Assembly (NCBI RefSeq): GCF_963678425.1
Contig: NZ_OY782853.1
Coordinates: forward strand, 186,001 to 250,000
Reading direction: 5' to 3'
DNA length: 64,000 bases
From: an uncultured Bacteroides sp.
Lineage (GTDB): Bacteria > Bacteroidota > Bacteroidia > Bacteroidales > Bacteroidaceae
Shown here: piece by piece, positions 17,491-25,888 of the stretch
Layout: each line of letters opens with the position of its first letter
Numbering within the stretch: position 1 is the first letter of the stretch
Translations under genes and position numbers: made by a program
Notes under the pieces: model-generated
Told to the model about the DNA's origin: nothing
Seen by the model: the letters and a program-made list of their open reading frames with translations, nothing else
The model's database searches: none

Positions 17491-17835
17491 TTAATCCTCT
17501 TTTTTAGTTAATTTTACATGTCTTCTCTTAGCAGCATACTCTGCAGCATACTTGTCCATTCTGAAAGTTAAGAAACGGATAACTTTCTCATCACGACGGA
17601 AGCTTAATTCTAACTTTTCAACAACTGATGGCTCAGCTTTAAACTCTACCAACTGATAAAAACCAGTTGATTTCTTTTGGATCGGGTAAGCTAATTTCTT
17701 GAGTCCCCAATTCTCTTCATTAATGATCTCAGCTCCTTCTGCCTGCAGAACAGCTTTGAACTTTTCTACCGCTTCCTTCATCTGAACATCAGACAAAACG
17801 GGAGTTAAAATGAAAACGGTTTCGTATTGATTCAT
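17491..17835 (-). CDS. rpsF: Ribosomal protein S6 (bS6)
   Basis: 30S protein that assembles as a dimer with S18. Starts MNQYETVFILTPVLSD; the GLKKLAYPIQKKSTGFYQLVEF segment is typical. 114 residues with a basic C-terminal tail (AAKRRHVKLTKKED). It is the first gene of the ribosomal operon. The upstream gap to the divergent marR gene (17836-18011) must hold promoters for both. Confidence 0.98.
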   Translation of the reverse strand: MNQYETVFILTPVLSDVQMKEAVEKFKAVLQAEGAEIINEENWGLKKLAYPIQKKSTGFYQLVEFKAEPSVVEKLELSFRRDEKVIRFLTFRMDKYAAEYAAKRRHVKLTKKED

Positions 17836-18011
17836 ACTCGTTTAATTAAAAAATAAATATTTGTTTTTTTATGAGTGTGCAAAGGTAAGTATTTAATCTA
17901 TAACTACAAACCATTTTTATTCTTTTTTCTTTTTATAGTTTTTTTGCCTACCATTTTATACTATTTAAAATAAGAGTGTTACCTTTGTAAGGTTGTTTAA
18001 ACAATAATTTC

Positions 18012-18458
18012 ATGGCAGAGCAATTTAATTTTGATATTCAGTTAATTTTTGCCATCTTAAATGGTAAAGTATCAGCAGCAATAAACCGAAAGTTATATCG
18101 AAACTTCAGGCAGAACAATTTAGATATCAGTCCTGAACAATGGACTGTCCTTATCTTCTTATGGGAAAAAGATGGAGTGACCCAGCAAGAGTTGTGCAAT
18201 GCAACTTTTAAGGACAAGCCAAGCATGACTCGCCTAATTGACAATATGGAGAAACAACATTTAGTAGTACGCATCTCCGATAAGAAAGACCGGAGAACAA
18301 ACCTTATCCATCTAACTAAAACAGGGCGAGAAATTGAAGAAAAGACAAGATTAGTTGCAGCCCTGACATTAAAGGAGGCTTTACACGGTATAAAATTGAG
18401 TGACCTGGAAGTCAGCCAGGAAGTCCTTCGAGCTATTTTTAATAACACTAAGAACTAA
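18012..18458 (+). CDS. MarR family transcriptional regulator
   Basis: A 148-residue winged-helix regulator. The central domain has SPEQWTVLIFLWEKDGVTQQELCNATFKDKPSMTRLIDNMEKQHLVVR followed by the wing DKKDRRTNLIHLTKTG, the most conserved MarR segment. Regulators of this family dimerise and usually repress nearby genes in response to small aromatic ligands; neither ligand nor target can be read here. A TACCTTTG -7-like element is at 17980. It ends at a shared convergent terminator. Confidence 0.9.
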   Translation: MAEQFNFDIQLIFAILNGKVSAAINRKLYRNFRQNNLDISPEQWTVLIFLWEKDGVTQQELCNATFKDKPSMTRLIDNMEKQHLVVRISDKKDRRTNLIHLTKTGREIEEKTRLVAALTLKEALHGIKLSDLEVSQEVLRAIFNNTKN

Positions 18459-18480
18459 TTTATCATTCATCCAACAAATA

Positions 18481-18517
18481 GCACAAAGGCCGGAGAGTAA
18501 CTCTCCGGCCTTTGTGC
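18481..18517. terminator. Convergent hairpin between marR-type gene and rprY
   Basis: A perfect 17-bp GC-rich inverted repeat (GCACAAAGGCCGGAGAG and its complement) with a 3-base loop. It lies between two genes that converge, so it can stop both transcripts; T-runs are short. Confidence 0.75.
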
Positions 18518-18538
18518 TTAATAGAATTACTTTATAAA

Positions 18539-19240
18539 TTAAGCTTCCACCTCTGGTGTGATCAGTTTATAACCTTTACCATGAATATTGATAATCTCAA
18601 TTGTCTCATCTTCTTTCAGGTGCTTACGAAGCTTTGTAATATACACATCCATACTACGTGCATTGAAATAATTGTCATCAATCCAGATTGTTTTTAAAGC
18701 AAAATCTCTTTGCAGGATCTCATTTGCATGAGCGCACAGAAGTCCAAGTAATTCAGATTCCTTCGTTGTTAATTTTGTTTGCTTACCCTCAATAGAAAGG
18801 ATTTGTTTCTGAGTATCAAAAACAAACTTACCAATCTTATAAACATTACTTTCTTTATTTTTCTTTCCTCTTACCCTTCTCAAAATTGCTTCAATTCTGA
18901 AAGTCAGCTCTTCCATACTGAAAGGCTTGGTTAAATAATCATCAGCACCAATCTTGAAACCTTCAAGAATGTCATCTTTAAGTGTTTTAGCGGTTAAGAA
19001 AATGATTGGAATTTCAGCATTAGCTGCACGAACTTCCTGCGCCAAAGTAAATCCATCTTTCTTAGGCATCATTACATCAAATACGCATAAATCATACTTA
19101 TTCTTCAAAAAAGCCTTATAACCGGCCTCTCCATCAGGATACAGCTCTGCGGAATAACCTTTTGCCTGCAAATATTCTCTCAAAAGCATGCCAAGATTCT
19201 CATCATCTTCGCACAATAAAATACGCATTTTCTCGTCCAT
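18539..19240 (-). CDS. rprY: Two-component response regulator RprY (OmpR family)
   Basis: A 233-residue DNA-binding response regulator. Receiver domain 5-120 with acidic pair EDD (11-13), phospho-acceptor Asp55 in CVFDVMMPKKDGF and the switch Lys in IIFLTAKTL. The C-terminal OmpR-type winged helix has LTTKESELLGLLCAHANEIL, then RSMDVYITKLRKHLKEDE and IINIHGKGYKLI. It matches the RprY protein described in Bacteroides fragilis. It follows rprX with a 4-bp gap. Confidence 0.93.
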   Translation of the reverse strand: MDEKMRILLCEDDENLGMLLREYLQAKGYSAELYPDGEAGYKAFLKNKYDLCVFDVMMPKKDGFTLAQEVRAANAEIPIIFLTAKTLKDDILEGFKIGADDYLTKPFSMEELTFRIEAILRRVRGKKNKESNVYKIGKFVFDTQKQILSIEGKQTKLTTKESELLGLLCAHANEILQRDFALKTIWIDDNYFNARSMDVYITKLRKHLKEDETIEIINIHGKGYKLITPEVEA

Positions 19241-19244
19241 ATTG

Positions 19245-20795
19245 TTAATTATTTAATAAAGGTAATACAATAATAAATTTACTTCCCACACCCAGTTCAC
19301 TTTCTATACGTATAGTTCCTTTGTGATCCTGGATAATTTTTTTCACATATGCAAGTCCTAATCCAAAGCCTTTGACATCGTGCAAATTACCGGTATGAAC
19401 CCGATAGAACTTATCAAAGACCTTTTTCAAGTTTTCTTTCTTTATTCCAATCCCATTATCGGCAATGGAAATACACAATTTACCCGGTTCGTTCCAGGTA
19501 GTAACAGTAAGCAATAAATCTTCTTCCGGCTTCTTATACTTTACGGCATTATCCATCAGGTTAAAGATCACATTGGTGATATGCATCTCATCTACAAAAA
19601 TATTCGGATCTTCTGCATTTAGATTAGCATCTATCTTTCCATTATACTTCTCCACTTTCAGTGTAAAGGTGTTGATCACTCCCGAAATCAGTTCGTTTGC
19701 ATCAATCTCCGTCATCTTGAGAGTAGATTTCTGACGTTCAAACATAGACATCTGAAGCACCTTTTCGACCTGAAATCTCAATCGTTTTGTCTCATCATTT
19801 ATCACGCCCGATATATGCTGGAACATTTGCGGAGACTTACCCACTGCCGGGTCTTTCAACATCTGCGCCGCCAGAGAAATAGTCGATATCGGTGTTTTAA
19901 ACTCATGCGTCATATTATTTATAAAGTCATTCTTCATCTCTGTCAGTTTTTTCTGTCTGAAAGCAATATAAATAGTGAAAATGAATGTAATCAGCAACAC
20001 TAATGTAAAAGCCAAAGACGGAAGCATAAAGCTAATAGAATCAAAGATATAATCTCTTCTGGAAGGGAAATGGACCTTTACAAAACTAATTTTTGTAGGT
20101 GGATCATTTGGAAAAAGTATCTGAGTATAAGAGTTCTCACTTCCTACCTCCTCATAATCCGGACATCGGTATGCTTCTCTGCCATCTTTATCAGTAACTG
20201 TAAAATGATAGGGTATATCAATTCCGTTATTCACGAACTCGGATTTTAAATAGCCATCCAGATTTTTGAAATTCACACGATCCTCCAGTGCTTTATCACT
20301 TGATTTATAGAGAATATTCAGCACCACTTCATCCAATAAAACCCTTTGATGAAGATATCTGTTTTTTATAGCCTCTTGCAACGTCTTGGAAGTTTGAAGA
20401 ATATTATTTTCTCCATGCTTTCTTGAGATCATAGCCTTAGGTAACCCCGAAGGCTTCGTCATTGTTGTCTTTATCTCAAAATCAGAGGAATTAGAAGTAA
20501 TGGCATAATGAGACGAATGAGCCAAAGCATCTTTATTATTGACTGCAGCAGCAGGCACTGCCTGAGAACTTAAAGCTACACGTTCCGTCTCAGCTACATC
20601 CTTTTCCAAATACCTCAAAGTTTCATCATACTCCAGATTTTTAGAAACCTGATATAAACTACGTTTAACAGATTCATCAAATTGCTCATTGCGCATCTTA
20701 ACCATCTCTTCTATGTAGCTTACCTGAAGATAAAGCAAACTTAGAAAAGAAAGTCCCATTACAATACCCAATATCCAGATTGTTGACTTCTTCAT
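19245..20795 (-). CDS. rprX: Two-component sensor histidine kinase RprX
   Basis: A 516-residue inner-membrane kinase. TM1 at about 5-24, a periplasmic sensing region at about 25-250, and TM2 at about 253-279. HisKA follows with phospho-acceptor His297 in NNMTHEFKTPISTISLAAQML. The ATPase domain shows the N box VIFNLMDNAVKYKKPEED, G1 ISIADNGIGIKKENL and G2 GFGLGLAYVKKII. It phosphorylates RprY, encoded immediately downstream. The stimulus is unknown. The upstream region carries TTAAC direct repeats that could be an autoregulatory RprY site. Confidence 0.93.
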   Translation of the reverse strand: MKKSTIWILGIVMGLSFLSLLYLQVSYIEEMVKMRNEQFDESVKRSLYQVSKNLEYDETLRYLEKDVAETERVALSSQAVPAAAVNNKDALAHSSHYAITSNSSDFEIKTTMTKPSGLPKAMISRKHGENNILQTSKTLQEAIKNRYLHQRVLLDEVVLNILYKSSDKALEDRVNFKNLDGYLKSEFVNNGIDIPYHFTVTDKDGREAYRCPDYEEVGSENSYTQILFPNDPPTKISFVKVHFPSRRDYIFDSISFMLPSLAFTLVLLITFIFTIYIAFRQKKLTEMKNDFINNMTHEFKTPISTISLAAQMLKDPAVGKSPQMFQHISGVINDETKRLRFQVEKVLQMSMFERQKSTLKMTEIDANELISGVINTFTLKVEKYNGKIDANLNAEDPNIFVDEMHITNVIFNLMDNAVKYKKPEEDLLLTVTTWNEPGKLCISIADNGIGIKKENLKKVFDKFYRVHTGNLHDVKGFGLGLAYVKKIIQDHKGTIRIESELGVGSKFIIVLPLLNN

Positions 20796-20827
20796 ACAAC
20801 AAATTTAACATACCTAAATTAACATTC

Positions 20828-20850
20828 AAAACTGATTAACCAGTTTTAAC
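20828..20850. promoter_or_regulatory. Candidate RprY operator upstream of rprXY
   Basis: TTAAC at 20836-20840 and 20846-20850, a 10-bp period typical of OmpR-family direct repeats. They are embedded in an inverted repeat AAAACTG (20828-20834) / CAGTTTT (20841-20847). Further TTAAC copies lie at 20819 and 20867. The assignment to RprY is inference. Confidence 0.3.
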
Positions 20851-20993
20851 CGAGCGTTGTCTATTATTAACTGAACCGTGCTTTTTATTTAATATTTTGT
20901 ATATTATAACAAAACAAGCGTCAGTTTAGTTGCAAAAATAATATAAAATTAAGCATTTAACTATAAAAAAGCATTTAAATATCAATCTTTGTT

Positions 20994-21032
20994 AAAAAAA
21001 AATCGCCGATACGTATGAACGGCGATTTTTTA
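20994..21032 (-). terminator. Terminator of the EF-G2 gene
   Basis: AATCGCCG / CGGCGATT stem with long A and T runs on its outer sides, 25 bp past the stop of the EF-G paralogue. Confidence 0.85.
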
Positions 21033-21056
21033 AACTTCCTGGATCTATAAATTTAT

Positions 21057-23216
21057 TTATTCTTCTTTTACTTGTTTTGCCTCATGTTCTTTGATCAACT
21101 TGTCCTGAACATCTGCTGGAACCAGTTCATAACTTGAGAATTTCATAATAAATGATGCCCTGCCGCCTGTAAGCGAACTCAATGAAGTTGAATAAGAAGA
21201 CATTTCTTTCAAAGGAACTTTGGCGATCAGTTTTTCAAATCCTTTCTCGCTGCTCATACCCATAATCATTGCACGACGTCCCTGCAGATCACCCATCACA
21301 TCACCCATCTTATCACTGGGAACAAAGACTTCCACATCGTAAATAGGCTCAAGGATCTTTGGTCCGGCATTTTTAAACGCTTCACTAAATGCATTACGAC
21401 CGGCAAGCATAAAGGATATTTCATTGGAATCAACCGGGTGCATTTTTCCATCATAAACAATGACACGGACATCCCGGGCATAAGAGCCTGTCAACGGACC
21501 TTGTTCCATTCTGGCCATAATCCCTTTTAAAATAGCAGGCATAAAACGAGTATCAATAGATCCGCCCACAATACTGTTAATGAACACTAATTTTCCGCCC
21601 CAATCCAATGGCATCTCTTCAGTCCCTTTAACTGAGATCTTAAATTCCTGTCCATTAAACTTATAAGTATCGGGAACAGGCATTCCCTCTTTGTAAGGTT
21701 CAACAATCAGATGCACTTCGCCAAACTGGCCAGCACCACCAGATTGTTTTTTATGACGATAATCGGCACGGGCAGCTTTCGTTATAGTCTCCCGATAAGG
21801 AATCCTCGGTTCCTCATATTTAATCATTAGCTTCTCATTATTTTCCAGACGCCACTTCAGTGTACGAAGATGAAACTCTCCCTGCCCATGCACTAATGTT
21901 TGCTTCAGTTCTTTAGATTGTTCTACAACCCAAGTCGGATCTTCTTCACGCATACGGTTAAGGCTACTCATCATTTTTTCAGTATCTGCTTCGTTCACCG
22001 GTTTGATTGCCCGGGTATATTTAGAGTTCGGGTATTTTATAAAGTTAAACTTGTTATCACAATCCTTCCCATTCAAGGTATTTCCTGTTTTTACATCTTT
22101 CAGCTTCACAGTGGCGCCTATATCTCCAGCCTGAAGTTCTTCAACCTTAATACGGTTGGCTCCGGCAACAACAAATATCTGCGCTATTCTTTCCTTTGAG
22201 CCCCTGTCTGCATTTGTGAGATCATCTCCTTCTTTTACTTTCCCGCTCATTACTTTAAAATAGGAGACTTCACCAATATGAGGTTCTACACTTGTTTTAA
22301 AGAAATAAAGAGAGGTAGGTTTATTTACATCCGGTGCAATTTCTTTTCCTTCCGTATTCGTTACTTTAGGCATATCAGAAACATAAGGTACTACATTTCC
22401 AAGGAATTCCATCAATCGGCGAACGCCCATATCTTTTCCGGCACACACACAGAAAACGGGAAATATGCCACGTGTAGCCAATCCTTCACGAATGCCCAAA
22501 CGCATTTCGTCGGGTTCCAATGTCTCTTTCTCGAAGAATTTCTCCATCAAACTTTCATCATTTTCTGCAGCAGCTTCAACCAATGCTTTGTGCATCTCCA
22601 TTGCCTTATCCATTTCCTCTGCTGGAATATCCTCTATCGTGGGAGCCCCTCCTTCGGGTTTCCAAGTATATTTCTTCATTAAAAGAACATCTATCAGGGA
22701 ATTAAAACCTGAACCACAAGCTAAAGGGTATTGAATAGGCACAATTTTAGGACCATAAGCATCCTTTAGTTGTTCAAGAACATTATCATAATCACACTTA
22801 TCATTATCCAGCTGGTTAACAAGAAAGATAACAGGTTTCTCAAACTTTTCGGTATACCGGAAATGGTTTTGTGTTCCCACTTCAACGCCATACTGCCCGT
22901 TGATTAAAAGAATAGCAGTATCTGTAACATTCAATGCCGTTACAGCACCACCCACAAAGTCATCCGAACCGGGACAATCAATCATATTCAATTTTTTCCC
23001 GTTCCATTCGGTATGGAAAACAGTAGAAAACACAGAATAGCCATACTCCTGTTCTACCGGGAAGTAATCACTAACTGTGTTCTTGGCGGCGATGCTTCCT
23101 CTACGTTTTATAATACCACTCTCGTATAGCATCGCTTCAACGAGAGTGGTTTTCCCAGAGCCAGAACTTCCCAACAAGGCAATGTTCTTAATTTCATTAG
23201 TCTGATATACCTTCAT
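21057..23216 (-). CDS. fusA2: EF-G paralogue lacking the catalytic histidine (EF-G2)
   Basis: Ribosomal translocase paralogue, 719 residues, with all EF-G domains. The nucleotide-binding loop is GSSGSGKTTL (16-25), and G4 is NQLDND. In G3 the canonical DxPGHxDF reads DCPGSDDF, so Ser84 replaces the histidine that activates water for GTP hydrolysis. It also lacks the AHIDAGKTT form of G1. This matches the B. thetaiotaomicron EF-G2 (BT2167) type, reported to support translation without GTP hydrolysis during carbohydrate limitation and to be controlled by the regulator Cur. It is monocistronic, with a 384-bp upstream gap shared with hemW. The housekeeping EF-G is not in this window. Confidence 0.9.
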   Translation of the reverse strand: MKVYQTNEIKNIALLGSSGSGKTTLVEAMLYESGIIKRRGSIAAKNTVSDYFPVEQEYGYSVFSTVFHTEWNGKKLNMIDCPGSDDFVGGAVTALNVTDTAILLINGQYGVEVGTQNHFRYTEKFEKPVIFLVNQLDNDKCDYDNVLEQLKDAYGPKIVPIQYPLACGSGFNSLIDVLLMKKYTWKPEGGAPTIEDIPAEEMDKAMEMHKALVEAAAENDESLMEKFFEKETLEPDEMRLGIREGLATRGIFPVFCVCAGKDMGVRRLMEFLGNVVPYVSDMPKVTNTEGKEIAPDVNKPTSLYFFKTSVEPHIGEVSYFKVMSGKVKEGDDLTNADRGSKERIAQIFVVAGANRIKVEELQAGDIGATVKLKDVKTGNTLNGKDCDNKFNFIKYPNSKYTRAIKPVNEADTEKMMSSLNRMREEDPTWVVEQSKELKQTLVHGQGEFHLRTLKWRLENNEKLMIKYEEPRIPYRETITKAARADYRHKKQSGGAGQFGEVHLIVEPYKEGMPVPDTYKFNGQEFKISVKGTEEMPLDWGGKLVFINSIVGGSIDTRFMPAILKGIMARMEQGPLTGSYARDVRVIVYDGKMHPVDSNEISFMLAGRNAFSEAFKNAGPKILEPIYDVEVFVPSDKMGDVMGDLQGRRAMIMGMSSEKGFEKLIAKVPLKEMSSYSTSLSSLTGGRASFIMKFSSYELVPADVQDKLIKEHEAKQVKEE

Positions 23217-23600
23217 AATATATAAGATTTAAATTATTAACTCGGATATGTTTAACGCATACCTTTTTACTTGAGCGCAAATTATAAATTAATATTTTCA
23301 AAAACAATTATTTACAAATGTTAGACAACTATGTTATGCAGCACTATTAAGCAGTTAAAGATGTTTATCTTATGCAACTATTGTTTATAGAATTACTATT
23401 CAATAAAAAGACTGTCCTCAAAATATGAAATTCCGGCCAGCTATTACTAATTTGCAAATCAGAACAACAATAAAACAGAAATAAAGAGTCTGGCATCAGC
23501 AAGAAATTTCTTAATGAGCCCTCATAAACACTTAAATCGCCCAAGAATGAATCGCTTTTGCAGAATAAAAATTACTTTTGCATAATAAAAAACAAAAAAC
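23217..23600. other. Divergent promoter region of fusA2 and hemW
   Basis: 384 AT-rich bases. On the plus side TACTTTTG (23575-23582) fits the -7 consensus before hemW. On the minus side TATAATTTG (near 23279-23287) is a near match with one extra base. If fusA2 is Cur-regulated as in B. thetaiotaomicron, its operator should be here. No clear dyad was recognised by eye. Confidence 0.45.
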
Positions 23601-24734
23601 ATGGCTGGTATATACTTACATATCCCTTTTTGCAAAACCCGCTGTATTTATTGCGACTTTTATTCTACGACAAGAAGTGAGGAGAAAAATCGTTATATTT
23701 CTGCGCTTTGCAGGGAGTTACAACTGCGAAAAACATACCTTGGAGATGAACAGGTAGAGACCATTTACTTTGGAGGAGGTACACCTTCACAATTAACCCG
23801 GCAGGATTTTGAAAAGATATTTAATTCCATCGAAAAAGAGTACAGCCTGGAGCAGTGCAAGGAAATTACACTCGAAGCCAATCCCGATGATCTCACTCCT
23901 GAATACATAAAGGAACTTTCGTCTCTTCCTTTTAACCGCATCAGCATTGGAATACAAACATTCAATGAACAGACACTGCGTTTACTTAAGCGGAGGCATA
24001 CTGCCGAACAAGCTATCAGGGCAGTTAAAGAGTGCCGATTGGCCGGGTTCCAAAATATAAGCATCGATCTGATGTACGGTTTGCCTGGAGAAACTGTGGA
24101 AACCTGGGAAGCAGATCTGGGACAGGCAATCAGCCTCAATGTGGAACATATCTCTGCTTATCATTTAATATATGAAGAAGGGACACCTCTGTACGAGATG
24201 TTGCTCAAGCATAAGGTGGAAGAGGTGGACGAAGAATCCAGTGTCAAATTCTTCGCCCTGATGATTGAACGACTTGCCCAAGCTGGATATCAGCATTATG
24301 AAATATCCAATTTTTGCAAACCAGACAAGCATTCCCTGCACAACTCCAGTTACTGGACCGAGAAAAAATATATGGGCTGCGGTCCTTCCGCACATTCCTT
24401 CAATGGAAATACCCGCCAATGGAACGTTTCGTCCCTGGATCAGTATATTGCCGGAATAGAAGATGGTAGTCCTGTTATAGAAATTGAAGAGCTTAGTATT
24501 ACCACCCGATACAATGACTACGTAATTACCTCCCTGCGGACCATGTGGGGATTGTCTTTGAAGCATTTAAAGGAGAAATTTGGCACGGAATTGGTGCAAT
24601 ACTGCCTCTACAATGCAAAAAAGCACCTTGATACAGGCAAACTAGAAATACGAAACGATACTCTTTTCCTGACAAAAGAAGGTATTTTTGTTTCTGACGG
24701 TATTATGAGTGATCTTATTTGGGTGGAAGATTAA
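23601..24734 (+). CDS. hemW: HemW-type radical SAM heme chaperone
   Basis: A 377-residue radical SAM protein with CKTRCIYCDFYS (cluster ligands Cys11, Cys15, Cys18), IYFGGGTPSQL, EANPDDLT, ISIGIQTFNEQTLRLLKRRH and LIYEEGTPLYEML. The CxxxCxxC followed by DF, and the absence of the extended N-terminus of HemN, point to the HemW heme-insertion protein rather than coproporphyrinogen III dehydrogenase. It is commonly mis-annotated as the oxidase. No operon partner is evident. Confidence 0.9.
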   Translation: MAGIYLHIPFCKTRCIYCDFYSTTRSEEKNRYISALCRELQLRKTYLGDEQVETIYFGGGTPSQLTRQDFEKIFNSIEKEYSLEQCKEITLEANPDDLTPEYIKELSSLPFNRISIGIQTFNEQTLRLLKRRHTAEQAIRAVKECRLAGFQNISIDLMYGLPGETVETWEADLGQAISLNVEHISAYHLIYEEGTPLYEMLLKHKVEEVDEESSVKFFALMIERLAQAGYQHYEISNFCKPDKHSLHNSSYWTEKKYMGCGPSAHSFNGNTRQWNVSSLDQYIAGIEDGSPVIEIEELSITTRYNDYVITSLRTMWGLSLKHLKEKFGTELVQYCLYNAKKHLDTGKLEIRNDTLFLTKEGIFVSDGIMSDLIWVED

Positions 24735-24766
24735 TTAAATCATCTTCAAGGCCTCTTTAAGTACAA

Positions 24767-24798
24767 TTTGCTGATTTCGATTCAATCAGTTACCTTTG
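24767..24798 (+). promoter_or_regulatory. Consensus Bacteroidales promoter of the lysO genes
   Basis: TTTG (24767-24770), a 20-bp spacer, then TACCTTTG (24791-24798). Both elements and the spacing fit the Bacteroides sigma-AB consensus, about 29 bp before the first ATG. Confidence 0.65.
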
Positions 24799-24826
24799 CT
24801 TAATCAGTCAGAATTAAAAAAATACA

Positions 24827-25120
24827 ATGTTCATTATTGCCATTACGCTAATTATGGCTACGGGAATCTACATCGGATACAGATTGCGTAGCAAGAATAC
24901 AGGAGCTGTTGTTCGTGTTATTACCGGGTTTATCTGGCTGCTCCTCTTTTTGCTGGGCATGGAAGTTGGAGGAAACGATAAACTTATCAAAGGACTTTAC
25001 ACCTTTGGACAGGAAGCATTTCTGCTAATGATAGCCGGAGTTGCGGGAAGTATTCTTGCATCCTGGGCACTTTGGGTCTTTCTCTCAAAAAGACATGATA
25101 TAAAAAAAGAGGGAAAATGA
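24827..25120 (+). CDS. LysO-family transporter, N-terminal part
   Basis: A 97-residue membrane protein with three hydrophobic helices (about 1-16, 30-46, 63-85) and the GVAGSILASW segment. It corresponds to the N-terminal DUF340 half of the lysine exporter LysO, which is one 299-residue protein in E. coli. Here the two halves are separate genes with a 4-bp ATGA overlap, so they are probably co-translated and assemble together. Confidence 0.82.
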   Translation: MFIIAITLIMATGIYIGYRLRSKNTGAVVRVITGFIWLLLFLLGMEVGGNDKLIKGLYTFGQEAFLLMIAGVAGSILASWALWVFLSKRHDIKKEGK

Positions 25121-25719
25121 AAGGAAGTCTAACCATTATAGGTTTCTTTATATTGGGGATTATTGTAAGCCGCTACAATCTTTTACCAATGAGTATCATT
25201 CATTCTGATTTAAGTTTCTATACTCTCTGCGGATTGATGTTTTTTGTCGGTGTAAACATAGGAAGCGACAAAAACACCTTGGAGAACATCAGCCAATTGA
25301 ATTTGCGTTATGCCCTGCTCCCCATTATGACCATCCTTGGAACATTAGCCGGTTGCGTTATTGTTTCTTTATTCTTATCCAATCGCTCCATCAGTGATTG
25401 TTGCGCGGTTGGTTCAGGCTTGGGCTACTATTCATTATCCAGCGTAATCATTACAGAATATCGTGGCGCCGAATTAGGTACCATTGCCTTATTATGCAAT
25501 ATCATGAGAGAGATTGTTACCCTATTATGCGCCCCAATCCTAGTTAAATATTTCGGAAAGCTCACCCCAATATCTATGGGTGGGGCAACAACAGCTGACA
25601 CTACCTTACCTATAATCACCCAATCATGCGGAAAAAATTTTATCGTTATCTCCATTCTTCACGGCTGCATGGTTGATTTTTCCGTTCCTTTTCTGGTTAC
25701 ATTCTTCTGTTCACTGTAA
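25117..25719 (+). CDS. lysO: LysO-family lysine exporter, C-terminal part
   Basis: A 200-residue polytopic inner-membrane protein. Hallmarks of LysO are seen: FFVGVNIGSDKNTLENI, SGLGYYSLSSVIITEYRGAELGTIALLCNIMREIVTLL and SMGGATTADTTLPII, containing the conserved acidic residues thought to bind the cationic substrate. It exports L-lysine in E. coli. The overlap with the upstream 97-residue gene indicates a two-subunit version. Confidence 0.88.
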   Translation: MKGSLTIIGFFILGIIVSRYNLLPMSIIHSDLSFYTLCGLMFFVGVNIGSDKNTLENISQLNLRYALLPIMTILGTLAGCVIVSLFLSNRSISDCCAVGSGLGYYSLSSVIITEYRGAELGTIALLCNIMREIVTLLCAPILVKYFGKLTPISMGGATTADTTLPIITQSCGKNFIVISILHGCMVDFSVPFLVTFFCSL

Positions 25720-25888
25720 GATATTATAGTTCAATACATTAGTTATTCAATAAACATTTCTCCTTAATATTAAACAAAAATAATTAGCATAATTACTTTA
25801 TATTTATAGAAAAATACATACCTTTACAAGATATAACAAAAAAAATCAAGATTTACATTCTATTGATTAACCTATAAATATATCTTTT

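Noticed and set aside
18038..18448. 136-codon minus-strand frame under the MarR-type gene
   Set aside because: Shadow of a clear MarR winged-helix coding sequence.
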